DNA from: JAPPHA01 sp963662815
GTDB lineage: Bacteria > Pseudomonadota > Alphaproteobacteria > Rhodobacterales > Rhodobacteraceae
Reading direction: 5' to 3'
DNA length: 64,000 nt
Assembly (NCBI GenBank): GCA_963662815.2
Contig: CAXXWA010000037.1
Location: 62,001-126,000 of the forward strand
The translations under genes and the position numbers were made by a program. Under the pieces are notes generated by a model. The model was not told the origin of the DNA. It did no database searches and saw only the letters and a program-made list of their open reading frames with translations. Below are positions 46,791-55,232 of this stretch, piece after piece (the first letter of the stretch is position 1; the number at the start of each line of letters is the position of its first letter).

Positions 46791-47387
46791 ATGCGCTGCC
46801 TTGTCGTGTTTTGCCACCCGAGCAAGACCAGTTTCGGCGCAGCGATACTGGAAACAGCCCGCGACGCGCTTTCCGGGGCGGGCCATGACGTTCGGGTAAT
46901 CGATCTCTACCGCGAGGGTTTCGACCCTGTCCTCTCTTCGGACGAGTGGTCCAATTACGTCTCCGATACCGGGAAGAACATTGCAGCGCTGAATGACCAC
47001 GTGGCGGCCATGCAATGGGCGGAATCGCTTGTCCTGATCTTTCCGACCTGGATGTATGGTCCTCCAGCCATGCTGAAAGGCTGGCTTGAGCGTGTCTGGC
47101 TCCCGGGGGTTGCGTTCGAGATTCCACGTGGCAAGCAAAAGCGTGTGGTTGGCCTGTTAAGCAACATTCGTCGATTCACGGTCGTGACGACATCGGGCTC
47201 TCCCTGGTGGTGGTTGCGGGTGATTCGTGACCCGTGCCGGAACCTCTTTGCAAGAGGATTTCGCGTGTTCTTCCACCGCCGGTGCCGCGTGCGCTGGCTG
47301 CAGTTGCACGACATGGACCACAGCAACGACAAACAGCGCAAAGCATTCCTGAACCGCATCAGTAACGAGCTGGCGGCACCGGTCTGA
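46791..47387 (+). CDS. NAD(P)H:quinone-oxidoreductase-like flavoprotein
   Basis: The 198-aa protein has the flavodoxin-fold start CLVVFCHPSKTSFGAAIL (FMN/FAD phosphate loop). VIDLYREGFDPVLSSDEW and LVLIFPTWMYGPPAMLKGWLERV follow, the signature blocks of the NQO1/MdaB family (flavin-like fold 2). These reduce quinones or nitro-compounds with two electrons from NAD(P)H. ATG 46791 follows GGGGCC without a strong ribosome-binding site. It is on the strand of the E1 gene and may be co-transcribed. Confidence 0.87.
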   Translation: MRCLVVFCHPSKTSFGAAILETARDALSGAGHDVRVIDLYREGFDPVLSSDEWSNYVSDTGKNIAALNDHVAAMQWAESLVLIFPTWMYGPPAMLKGWLERVWLPGVAFEIPRGKQKRVVGLLSNIRRFTVVTTSGSPWWWLRVIRDPCRNLFARGFRVFFHRRCRVRWLQLHDMDHSNDKQRKAFLNRISNELAAPV

Positions 47388-47519
47388 CATGGGTACCCTG
47401 AGATGAAGTCTCGGGAATCGGTGCGGCGGGTGCGAGCTTCACTTGGGCCAAGTCACTTCAGACCTAGCAAGATACCTCCCGCGCGCAGCAGAAGAGTTCG
47501 TCCGGGAGTATCAGCCAGT

Positions 47520-47906
47520 TCACGGCGCGCCCGCGATGGCTTCGACCTCCACCAGAATTTCAGGCCAGGTAAAGCCCGACACGACCGGAAGCGTCAAACA
47601 GGGCTTCGGTTCAACCTGCGCGAACGTACGGTCCCGGACTTTCATGTACTCGGCCATGTGCTTCCGTTGCGTGACGTAGGCGTTGATTCTAAGGGCATTC
47701 TCGGGACCAAGTCCAGCTTCCGAGAGGATTTCCGGTATGGCGGAAAAGCAGATCTCTGCCTGTTCCGTCACACTTGGCGGCACCATTCTATCCGCGCGAA
47801 TTCCGAGTTGGCCCGAAGTGGCAGCCAACCGGGAAAAATTGCCCCAGTGGCCTTGGGAATAGGCACCGAATGGCGCGGCAAACGTCTCGGGTTCCAACCG
47901 TTTCAC
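47520..47906 (-). CDS. Rid (YjgF/YER057c) family protein
   Basis: A 128-aa trimeric Rid-fold protein: AAPFGAYSQGHW, ATSGQLGI, ALRINAYVTQRKHMAEYMKV and PEILVEVEAIAGAP match the family. True RidA deaminates enamine/imine intermediates and needs an Arg in the block corresponding to PARSCVEV of E. coli RidA. Here the block reads PKPCLTLPVV, so that Arg appears absent, placing it in one of the other Rid subgroups with unknown activity. ATG 47906 overlaps the stop of the TetR-like remnant by four bases (ATGA), so they were an operon; the pairing of TetR/RutR-type regulators with Rid proteins is common in pyrimidine or amine catabolism. Confidence 0.85.
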   Translation of the reverse strand: MKRLEPETFAAPFGAYSQGHWGNFSRLAATSGQLGIRADRMVPPSVTEQAEICFSAIPEILSEAGLGPENALRINAYVTQRKHMAEYMKVRDRTFAQVEPKPCLTLPVVSGFTWPEILVEVEAIAGAP

Positions 47907-48365
47907 GTGGCTGCACCGTCATCTGGCTCGAGGCCGCAGCGCAACAGGAACATCCGCCTGGCCTCCTCGGCAAAGAGGTTGGGATCAAGCGGCTCGCCGT
48001 CGGGTGCGCCGAGCAGGAATCGGGCCTGTGCGTCGTATTCAGCGTAATGCTGCGTGACGGCCCAGATGTTCATCAGGAACAGTAGAGGGTCAACCGGGCG
48101 GATGAGCCCAAGCGAAACCCAGCTGTTGATCAATGCGCTGGCACGCTCGACATCCTCCTTCAGGGCACCCCAATGGTTGCGCAGGATCGGGGCACCGCGC
48201 GATATTTCCCTTGCGAATAGGCGTGTCATTTCGGGATGCTCGAGCGAATGGCGCACCTTGCCGGTGCGCAGCACGAAGAAGATGCCGCCTGTCATGCACC
48301 CGCTTCGGGCCCTGATGTTTTTGGGGAAGCACGGAACGGAGGATTTCCCGTTCCGCGTCCGTCAT
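47903..48365 (-). pseudogene. TetR (RutR-like) effector domain fused to an IS5 transposase N-terminus
   Basis: The minus strand from ATG 48365 starts MTDAEREILRSVLPQKHQGP, the N-terminus of IS5-family transposases, then shifts frame to GIFFVLRTG, still IS5-like. It passes directly into VRHSLEHPEMTRLFAREIS, RPVDPLLFLMNIWAVTQHYA and LFAEEARRMFLLRCGL, the C-terminal ligand-binding half of RutR-like TetR regulators. The DNA-binding helix-turn-helix is gone. An IS5 insertion followed by deletion best explains this join. A short protein could still be made from the second frame, but it could not bind DNA in the usual way. Confidence 0.72.
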
Positions 48366-48707
48366 GTCGTGTCAGTCACCGCTCATGCCTCGAATTCCTT
48401 GTCTGGACTGTTTCCAGCAGGAATCACGAAGGCGCAGGAATGCCGCTGCGCTGATGGACGCGGCAGCGGTCGAGTGCCATTGAAGGAGCATGCACTCCGG
48501 ATGCTGCGAAGTGCCCTGCTTCGCTGCCGAACTCGGGAACTCGATCCGGCTTGGCGGCGAGAAGTAACTGCCAAGGCTGGCCCGCAGGCGGAAGACTCGC
48601 CAGCTGCGGTCGAGGCAAACGGCAGTATGACGCCAACACAAACTGCGGCTTCCATGCAAGAATCGACGCAGAGCGCAACGCAGGACTCTCAGTGAACGCG
48701 GGACCGT
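48366..48707. other. 342-bp stretch without a supported gene
   Basis: Between the IS5/TetR join and the LysR gene. It may contain the outer end of the IS5 remnant. No conserved coding frame was recognised on either strand. Confidence 0.4.
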
Positions 48708-49619
48708 TCACCTCTCGAAAATCTTCAGATGTTCCTCAAGCTGCTCGGAGAAATGCAGGATCTCGATGCGGTGCTGTTCGTTCTTGCGAACCCAAAGCGC
48801 GATGTCTCTCCGGATCTCTGGGAAGTCCGACTGGACGACCCGTGCGCCGCCGAGGTTGTCAAGCAATCCGATAAGCCTTTCCGGCAATGCGACCAGGGCA
48901 TCAGTCGTCTTCAGCAAGTGCAAGGGGATCATCAAGTCGCCGGTGACTGAAATGTTCTGTTTCCTGGGTTCGATCCCCAGGAAACGGAAAATCTCGGACT
49001 CCGTTCCATGTATGCCGGCGCGCGCACCGGCGATCACCCATCGAGCCCTTTCGAGCTTGTCCTTGGTTACGGTCGCTCCTTCTCGAGCGAGTTCAGATTG
49101 GGCGCCGGCGACTATGACCAGCCTGTCAGGGAAGACCACCCGTTGAGTGAGGCTCCCCTCGTGAAGCCGCAGCTGCGACGGTGCGAGAACGACATCCAGG
49201 CGGTTGTCGATCAGCCGCCTGATCAGGGGAGCAGCTGAAGCACTGAAGACGAGGAGCGCGTAGGGCCACGTGCCGCGGAGCGACTTTTCAACGAGGCCGG
49301 GGATGATTGTGGCTGCCAGAAAAGGGCCAACCCCAAGGCGCAATTTCGAGATGATCCCTTCCCGCCATTGCCTTAGGGCGTCATCCGCGGCGTCGGCTTC
49401 CGCCAGTATCGCTCGCCCCCGTTCTGCCAGCCGTTCACCGACATCCGTGGCGATGACGCCATGGCTTTCGCGGATGAGGACGGGAGCTCCGACACGGTCT
49501 TCAATGACCTTTATGCTGCGGCTGAGCGTCGGCTGGGTGACATTGAGCCGCTTTGCGGCTCTGTTGATCGAGCCGAGATCGATTGCGACTGCAAGCTGGG
49601 TCAGAAGGCGTGGATCCAT
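48708..49619 (-). CDS. LysR-family transcriptional regulator
   Basis: The 303-aa protein has the winged helix-turn-helix at residues 8-65: AVAIDLGSINRAAKRLNVTQ and PTLSRSIKVIEDRVGAPVLI. The C-terminal co-inducer-binding domain (about 95-290) includes LRLGVGPFLAATIIPGLV. It is transcribed divergently from the TAXI-TRAP operon across a 95-bp AT-rich gap, the usual arrangement for a regulator of that operon and of itself. A small molecule from the pathway is the probable inducer. The start is ATG 49619. Confidence 0.93.
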   Translation of the reverse strand: MDPRLLTQLAVAIDLGSINRAAKRLNVTQPTLSRSIKVIEDRVGAPVLIRESHGVIATDVGERLAERGRAILAEADAADDALRQWREGIISKLRLGVGPFLAATIIPGLVEKSLRGTWPYALLVFSASAAPLIRRLIDNRLDVVLAPSQLRLHEGSLTQRVVFPDRLVIVAGAQSELAREGATVTKDKLERARWVIAGARAGIHGTESEIFRFLGIEPRKQNISVTGDLMIPLHLLKTTDALVALPERLIGLLDNLGGARVVQSDFPEIRRDIALWVRKNEQHRIEILHFSEQLEEHLKIFER

Positions 49620-49714
49620 GGGTATACAGATTCCTATAACGGGGTTCGATTTTCTGATTTTACTTTTATCTTCCGGTCCTGCAAGCAGCGCTCACAGACA
49701 ATTGGGAGGACTAC

Positions 49715-50602
49715 ATGAAAACGCTTCGAATGGCGGCGATGGCCGCCGCCTTTGCAACGGCATCGCTGACGCCTGCACAGGCCGATACACTCAAGGCCGA
49801 AGGCGGCTCGGCAGCGGGTCTGAGTGCGCTCGTTCCTCAACTTCTCTCGAAGTACGCGGCGCCTGACCATGAAATCCGGGTCAACGTAGACCAGACCCTT
49901 ACACGTGCCGCACTGAAGGTTGCGACAGGTGCAATTGACATGGCCAGCACGCCGGCCGGCGCTTTCTCGCGCATGCGGGTTGGCAAGGGTCCCTACAAGG
50001 ACCTCGGACAAGAAGCGATCGATGCCTCCGAGAACATCCGGTCACTGTTCTCCTTCCTTGGTGGGCACATCCACGTCATGACCTATGAAGACAGCGGTAT
50101 CGAGAGTTGGGAAGACATCAAGGGCAAGCGCGTGTTCGTCGGGCCTCCCGCGGGATCGGCTTCTGCTCAGACGATCAAGCTGATCGAGTCGATCACCGGG
50201 TTCAGGGCCAATGAGGACTATGAAGCGATCAAGCTCGCATGGTCCGCGGCAAGCCAGGCATTCGAGGATGGCAAGTTCGACGTCTTCATGCGCACGGGAA
50301 CCATGGGTTCGGCGGCGGTTGACCAATACGGCGCGGCCAAGAAATTCCGCCTCCTCGGCATTCCGGAAGAGATCATCGGCACCGATGCCTGGAACGACTA
50401 CCTGAGCACTCCGGGCTATGCCGCCGATACGCTTCCGGCTGGATCTTATTCCAACCAGGTCAACAACGATGAAGACCTTCTTGCCACGGCCTATGTGATG
50501 TTCCTGAGCGTCAACAAGGAAATGGACGACGACATAGCCTACCAGTTGACCAAGGCGATGTTCGAGAACCTCGACGACGCGCATTCGTCAATCAGGGCCT
50601 GA
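49715..50602 (+). CDS. TAXI-type TRAP transporter solute-binding protein, C-terminus frameshifted
   Basis: The periplasmic TAXI protein captures substrate for the TRAP permease encoded downstream. The signal peptide is LRMAAMAAAFATASLTPAQA, and the mature part begins LKAEGGSAAGLSALVPQLLS. IKGKRVFVGPPAGSASAQT is a typical TAXI block, as is the C-terminal VNKEMDDDIAYQLTKAMFENL. A GGGAGG ribosome-binding site precedes ATG 49715. The frame stops at 50602 (SSIRA), but the expected final forty residues are readable in another frame: MPLTLENAFVSLGAPLHPGA, then RYYEETGVSIPDNLRGGS to a TAA at 50719-50721. One indel near 50585 thus truncates the protein, or it is a sequencing error. Confidence 0.85.
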   Translation: MKTLRMAAMAAAFATASLTPAQADTLKAEGGSAAGLSALVPQLLSKYAAPDHEIRVNVDQTLTRAALKVATGAIDMASTPAGAFSRMRVGKGPYKDLGQEAIDASENIRSLFSFLGGHIHVMTYEDSGIESWEDIKGKRVFVGPPAGSASAQTIKLIESITGFRANEDYEAIKLAWSAASQAFEDGKFDVFMRTGTMGSAAVDQYGAAKKFRLLGIPEEIIGTDAWNDYLSTPGYAADTLPAGSYSNQVNNDEDLLATAYVMFLSVNKEMDDDIAYQLTKAMFENLDDAHSSIRA

Positions 50603-50735
50603 TGCCGTTGACGCTGGAAAACGCGTTCGTCTCGCTTGGCGCCCCCCTGCATCCGGGCGCGATCCGCTACTACGAAGAAACGGGCGTTTCGATCCCCGAC
50701 AATCTTCGCGGCGGTTCGTAAGGCAAGCACGGATC

Positions 50736-50758
50736 GGGCCGGGCCGAGGGCCCGGCCC
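50736..50758. terminator. 9-bp GC hairpin between TAXI gene and permease
   Basis: GGGCCGGGC and GCCCGGCCC form a perfect 9-bp stem with a 5-nt loop, 14 bases after the stop of the full-length reading. There is no long U-run, so it may attenuate transcription and keep the binding protein in excess over the permease. Confidence 0.5.
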
Positions 50759-50783
50759 CTGCTCATTTCGTCCGATCCCAAAC

Positions 50784-53279
50784 TCAGACGTCCTGACCTC
50801 GGATGGGATTTCCTACAATGAAAATGATGCCTCTTTCCCGGTGGTCCGTGTGGCTTCGGGCAGTTCGCAGGCCATGCGCAGGCCGGTTCCCGGGAAGATC
50901 GTGCCGGTCCGGCTGAGCTCGTCGAGCAGCCCGGCGATGGCCGCGTCGCCGGCGTTGCTGGCGGTCCCGAGGATGCGCACCCGCAGGATGCCGCTCTCCG
51001 GTTCGGGGATGATGTCCGCCTCCGACCTGAACAGCTCCGCGAGGGGACGCCGCGGACGCTGCCTGACGCCCTGGGCCTGCGCGACGGGGGGCATCATCCT
51101 GGTCTCCGCCCGGCAGGCGATCATCCGGATCAGGTCGAGGAGCAGCCTTTCGCGGGAGGGCAGCGCGTCGAGCATCTCGCCCTCGCCGAGTTCCGCGACC
51201 CTGACGTGCGCGGGCACCTCCCTGCGCTGCAGCTTGAGCGCCTCGCGCTCGGCGTCGAGCGTCCCGATCTCGGCCTTGAGCCTTTCGGCGGACCTGGCGG
51301 CCGCGGCCGAGGGCGCGCCCCGGAGCAGGTCCGCGGCGCGGTTGCGCAGCGTGCCGAGCCTGTTCCGCAGGCGGCCGATCCGGCGTTCCAGCTCGCGCCG
51401 GGCCGGGTTGACGACGCGCGCGTCGGGATCCGGGTCGGCCAGGCCGTGGACCGGAAGCCCGTCCAGGTTGAACTCCCCGCGCATGTGCTTGAAGAAGCTC
51501 TCCTGCGCCCAGCGCGAGAACAGCGCGCCCGCGGCCCGCTCCATCGGCACGCCGAAGTCCGTGGCCGCGAGCGGAACCTGCCGGCCGGTGTCAGGAAGGC
51601 GGCGGATCTGGCGCACCTCCGGCCCGTCCTTCAGGCGGATCCGCCTCTCGGCGAGGCGCGCTCCGGCGGCCCGGACGCCGCCGGGGCCGCGGATCGGCGT
51701 CTCGACGGCGCGGAACTCCTCCTCCGGCCAGTCCTCGCCCTTGAAGCCCTTGTGCCAGGCGATCACCGCGATGCCGCGGCGGGCGAGGCGCCTGAACAGC
51801 GCCGGGCTCCATCCCTCCCGGTCGAAGACCAGCGTCAGCGCCGGTCGCGCGGATGCATCGGCCGCCAGATCGGGGGCGTCCGGCCCCGGCAGTCCGAGCT
51901 TCTCCAGCGCCGGAAGCACGTCGCGCTCCAGGGCCTTCGCCATGCCGGGGTCGAGGTCCTTGTGCAGGCACAAGAGCGGCCTGCCGCCGAGCGCGTTGAC
52001 CCGGCAGCTCGTCGAGGCCGGCAGGCAGAGCTTCTGCCGCGACACGAAGTGCTTCGGAAGGCGGCCCTTGCGGCCGGCGCAGACCTTCACGTGCCCGTCC
52101 ACCGAGAGCGTGGCGACCGTGTCGCCCCCGTCGGCCATCCAGTCCCGCGCCAGCGCGTCCTGCCAGCCCTTCACGCGCCGCTCGTCCGCCGCGAGCGCCC
52201 GGATCTTGCGCCGCAGCGTCCTGGCCTCCGGGCAGCGGTCCAGCCCCAGGACCGCGCCCCATTCCCCCGGCGCCTCGTGGCGCAGCGCCTCGGGGTTGCG
52301 GACCCTCGCCATGAACAGGAACGCGAGCAGGAGAAGCGTGCTCGTCAGCCCGCAGCATCCCTTCGGCAGCGCCAGGAACCTGTCCGCGTGCTGCAGGAGC
52401 CCCTCCTCCAGCAGCGCCGGCAGCGCGGCCAGGACGCCGCCGCAGGCCACCGCCGACAGCGGCTCGTCGAAGCGCGGCCGCGCCTCATCCATCGCCCCCG
52501 CCGAGGCCGCGACGCGGCCCGCGCTGTCGCGGGCGGCCCGGCCCATCGGCGCCTCCCGGTCGCGCCGGTCGCGGGCGCTGCGGCCGAGCGGGTCCGCCGT
52601 CCCGGCACCTTCCGCCTCCTCCGTCCCGGCCTCCGTCTCCGCCGAAGCCTCCTCCGTCTCGCCGGCCTCCGCCTCCTCCGTCCCGGCGTCCGGACAGGCG
52701 ATGAAGCCCTTCCGGCAGTTGTGGCAGAGCGTCGCGGGCGCGATCCCGAGTTCCCGCGCAACCGCGGCAATCCGCATTCCCGAGGCCAGGAGACGCTCCG
52801 CCTCCGCCGCCGTCTCGCCGGCGATGGCGCTCGTGCCGCGCCCCTTCCGCGGCTCGTGGAACGCCGCCTCGCCCCTGTCCCGGAGCTTCCTGACGGCCCG
52901 CTGGACCGTCGCGCGTCCGACGCCGAACGCGTCCTGCAGGTCCTTCCGGGGGATGCCGTGCCTTGCGAACCTTGCGATCCGCAGCAGCATCGCCGGGCGG
53001 TCGCTCTCGTCGTGGCAGTCGAAGGGCTCGAGGTTGGAGAAGCAGGCGGTCCGTCCGTCGCCGGACGCGAAGGAGAAGCAGGAGGCGCCGATCCGGACGG
53101 CGTCTGCGGGGTTCATGGCAAGGGTGTTCATGCGAGCGGAATCCCGAAAACAGGCATCAGGACATATTGCAATCCCTTCGGCCATGCCGTCAAGCGAAAT
53201 GTGCGGGAAAACCGTTGATTTTCCTGAAAAAAGCGCAGCCCGCGCCGTCAGATCGCAATCCCGAGGTCAGGACGTCTGA
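50784..53279 (-). mobile_element. Large IS, copy 2, intact; target duplication AAC
   Basis: The ends TCAGACGTCCTGACCTCGG (left) and CCGAGGTCAGGACGTCTGA (right) are a perfect 19-bp inverted repeat. The flanking bases are AAC on both sides (50781-50783 and 53280-53282). The 2496-bp element holds one long minus-strand gene. It separates the TAXI gene from the TRAP permease and ends 18 bp before the permease start, so the GGAG of the permease survives but its native promoter connection is broken. The same family occurs at 14860-18384 with AAT duplication. Confidence 0.9.
50813..53185 (-). CDS. 790-aa DDE-type transposase of the large IS
   Basis: The intact protein begins with a helix-turn-helix region (RIARFARHGIPRKDLQDAFG, VGRATVQRAVRKL). 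An Ala/Glu-rich linker follows at about 170-215. The catalytic part shows three spaced acidic blocks, VATLSVDGHVKVC, TLVFDREGWSPALF and QESFFKHMRGEFNLDGLP, which fit a DDE layout. The last 170 residues are helical and arginine-rich. It is longer than most IS transposases and I could not place it in a named IS family. ATG 53185 gives the longest form; ATG 53131 (MNTLAMNP) is an alternative with equally weak ribosome-binding context. It is over 97% identical by eye to copy 1 apart from the 17-nt insertion there. Confidence 0.85.
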   Translation of the reverse strand: MAEGIAICPDACFRDSARMNTLAMNPADAVRIGASCFSFASGDGRTACFSNLEPFDCHDESDRPAMLLRIARFARHGIPRKDLQDAFGVGRATVQRAVRKLRDRGEAAFHEPRKGRGTSAIAGETAAEAERLLASGMRIAAVARELGIAPATLCHNCRKGFIACPDAGTEEAEAGETEEASAETEAGTEEAEGAGTADPLGRSARDRRDREAPMGRAARDSAGRVAASAGAMDEARPRFDEPLSAVACGGVLAALPALLEEGLLQHADRFLALPKGCCGLTSTLLLLAFLFMARVRNPEALRHEAPGEWGAVLGLDRCPEARTLRRKIRALAADERRVKGWQDALARDWMADGGDTVATLSVDGHVKVCAGRKGRLPKHFVSRQKLCLPASTSCRVNALGGRPLLCLHKDLDPGMAKALERDVLPALEKLGLPGPDAPDLAADASARPALTLVFDREGWSPALFRRLARRGIAVIAWHKGFKGEDWPEEEFRAVETPIRGPGGVRAAGARLAERRIRLKDGPEVRQIRRLPDTGRQVPLAATDFGVPMERAAGALFSRWAQESFFKHMRGEFNLDGLPVHGLADPDPDARVVNPARRELERRIGRLRNRLGTLRNRAADLLRGAPSAAAARSAERLKAEIGTLDAEREALKLQRREVPAHVRVAELGEGEMLDALPSRERLLLDLIRMIACRAETRMMPPVAQAQGVRQRPRRPLAELFRSEADIIPEPESGILRVRILGTASNAGDAAIAGLLDELSRTGTIFPGTGLRMACELPEATRTTGKEASFSL

Positions 53280-53297
53280 AACTCCCGGAGTCTCGTC

Positions 53298-55232
53298 ATG
53301 GCCTCGGCGAACGGCACCGCGCGTCCGCTCAGGGAACGCATTCTGTTGACTATCGGCTTTTGCTTCGCTGTCCTGGGGTTTCTCAATGCTGCGCCGGACC
53401 TGGGGCCGTTGCCGTCGATTGGCGTCATTCCCGCAGCCGACCTTCATCCGACGGTCTTTGCCTGCGGGTTCATCATTTCCTTTCTTGCCATCTCGCGGTT
53501 TTCAGGTGGGCCGAGAATAATTCTGACTACCGCCTTCAACGCAATTCTGGCGTTTGTCGGCCTCTATGCACTTTGGTCCTACAACGTCGCCGTCTCGCGG
53601 ATCGAGGATGTCGGCCTCTTCTTCTTCTTCGAGGATTTCCATGCCTGGATGACGGTGACCGGCTGCGTGATCATCCTGTATTTCTGCTCGCGGATTTGGG
53701 GACTGCCACTTGCAGTCGTTGGCGCTCTGGCTTTCGCTTACTCTTTCTTCGGCGAGCATCTTCCCGGAATTCTCGGTCATGCGGGCATGGACTTCATCCA
53801 GGATACGCCGGCTGAGCTCTGGTACAACACGGGCGACGGAGTCATGGGAAATATCCTGGCGATTCTCGTGAACACCGTCTTTCCGTTCATCATCATGGGC
53901 GCGGTGCTTGCAGGAACCGGGGGCGGACCTTCGATGATCAAGTTGAGTTTCCACGCCATGCGGCGATTTCGCGGCGGTCCCGCGCACGCGGCCATCATGG
54001 CGTCGTCGCTCTTCGGCACGGTGTCCGGTTCGGCCGTCGCCAACGTGGTCGGAACGGGGGTCATCACGATCCCAATGATCAAGAAACGCGGTTTTCGCCC
54101 GACATTCGCCGGCAGCGTCGAGGCAACCGCGTCGACAGGCGGTCAGATCATGCCGCCAATAATGGGCGCCGCTGCCCTCGCAATGGCCGACTTCATCGCG
54201 ATCGACTATCTCATCATCATTTTTGCGGCGATTGTGCCCGCCGCCGCGTACTACGCATCGCTCTTCACGACAGTGGTGTTCGAAGCCCGCTCTCTCGGTG
54301 TAGAGGCGACAGCCGAAACCGACTTGGAACCAATCACGCTCCAGGACTGGATCAGCCTCCTTCTGGTCATCGTTCCGATCTCGATTGTCGTCATTGCGCT
54401 CATTCTTGGCTTCTCGCCTGCCGGCTCGGCGATGATCGCGCTGAGCGTGCTTCTCGTCCTGAGCTTTCTGAACCCCGAGATGCGCAGAAAACCGATTTTG
54501 GTTGCTGCGAGCTTCGCGAAAGGCGGAGTGATCTTCGGCCGGCTGCTGATGGCGATCGGCACAGTCAGCATCATCATCGCCGTGCTCGGATCCACGGGAT
54601 TGCCGCTGGAGTTTGCAAAGGTCATTAGCAGCAACGCCGGCCAAAACCTGCTTCTTGCCCTGATCTTTGCTGCGGTTGCAGCGCTTGTACTGGGTATGGT
54701 GATGCCCACGCTTCCGGCCTACCTCACGATCATCATCATCCTCGGTCCGTCGCTCACCAGCCTTGGGCTGACCGACCTGACGGCGCACTTCTTCGTGTTC
54801 TATTTCGGGGTCGCCTCGGCGATCACGCCGGCTGTCGCCATGGCCGCCTTTGCCGCAGCCTCGATCTCGGGCGGCGGTGCCATCGGGACGGCGGGTCAGG
54901 CGAACCGGATTGGCATCGTTATCTTCGCGATTCCGTTCTTCTTTGCCTTCAACCCCCAAATGCTGATCGTGGATGCGTCCGGCAGTCAATTTACTATTGG
55001 CGGGTTCGTGCTCCTTCTGCTCCGCGCGGCACTGCTCATCTATATGCTCGCGTCAGCCGCCTCGCGATTTGACCGCGGCAAGATGCCTGCCTTAGAGGCC
55101 ATCGCGCGGGCTGCGGCCGGGCTCCTGCTGATCCGCCCATCCTCGATGGTCAGCAGCCTTGCGGTCTTGGCCTCGCTTGCCATGATCGAATTGCGCTACA
55201 GTGTTCTGAACCGGAAGGGGGCCGGAATTTGA
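53298..55232 (+). CDS. TRAP transporter fused permease (TAXI-associated)
   Basis: The 644-aa membrane protein joins the small (DctQ-like) and large (DctM-like) TRAP subunits, the usual form for TAXI systems. Many helices are visible, with conserved large-subunit blocks GTVSGSAVANVVGTGVITI, GGQIMPPIMGAAALAMADF, GMVMPTLPAYLTIIIILGPS and GGGAIGTAGQANRIG. It imports organic acids or similar anions with sodium or proton gradients. GGAG precedes ATG 53298. Its stop overlaps the TTG start of the sulfatase (TTGA). The IS inserted just upstream probably uncouples it from the TAXI gene transcript, unless readthrough or an IS promoter drives it. Confidence 0.93.
   Translation: MASANGTARPLRERILLTIGFCFAVLGFLNAAPDLGPLPSIGVIPAADLHPTVFACGFIISFLAISRFSGGPRIILTTAFNAILAFVGLYALWSYNVAVSRIEDVGLFFFFEDFHAWMTVTGCVIILYFCSRIWGLPLAVVGALAFAYSFFGEHLPGILGHAGMDFIQDTPAELWYNTGDGVMGNILAILVNTVFPFIIMGAVLAGTGGGPSMIKLSFHAMRRFRGGPAHAAIMASSLFGTVSGSAVANVVGTGVITIPMIKKRGFRPTFAGSVEATASTGGQIMPPIMGAAALAMADFIAIDYLIIIFAAIVPAAAYYASLFTTVVFEARSLGVEATAETDLEPITLQDWISLLLVIVPISIVVIALILGFSPAGSAMIALSVLLVLSFLNPEMRRKPILVAASFAKGGVIFGRLLMAIGTVSIIIAVLGSTGLPLEFAKVISSNAGQNLLLALIFAAVAALVLGMVMPTLPAYLTIIIILGPSLTSLGLTDLTAHFFVFYFGVASAITPAVAMAAFAAASISGGGAIGTAGQANRIGIVIFAIPFFFAFNPQMLIVDASGSQFTIGGFVLLLLRAALLIYMLASAASRFDRGKMPALEAIARAAAGLLLIRPSSMVSSLAVLASLAMIELRYSVLNRKGAGI

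Noticed and set aside
50841..53279. An 812-codon open frame on the plus strand, antisense to the IS transposase
   Set aside because: It is a product of high GC content. The composition is serine/arginine-rich without motifs, while the minus strand encodes a protein with clear helix-turn-helix and acidic blocks. The same artefact appears at copy 1.
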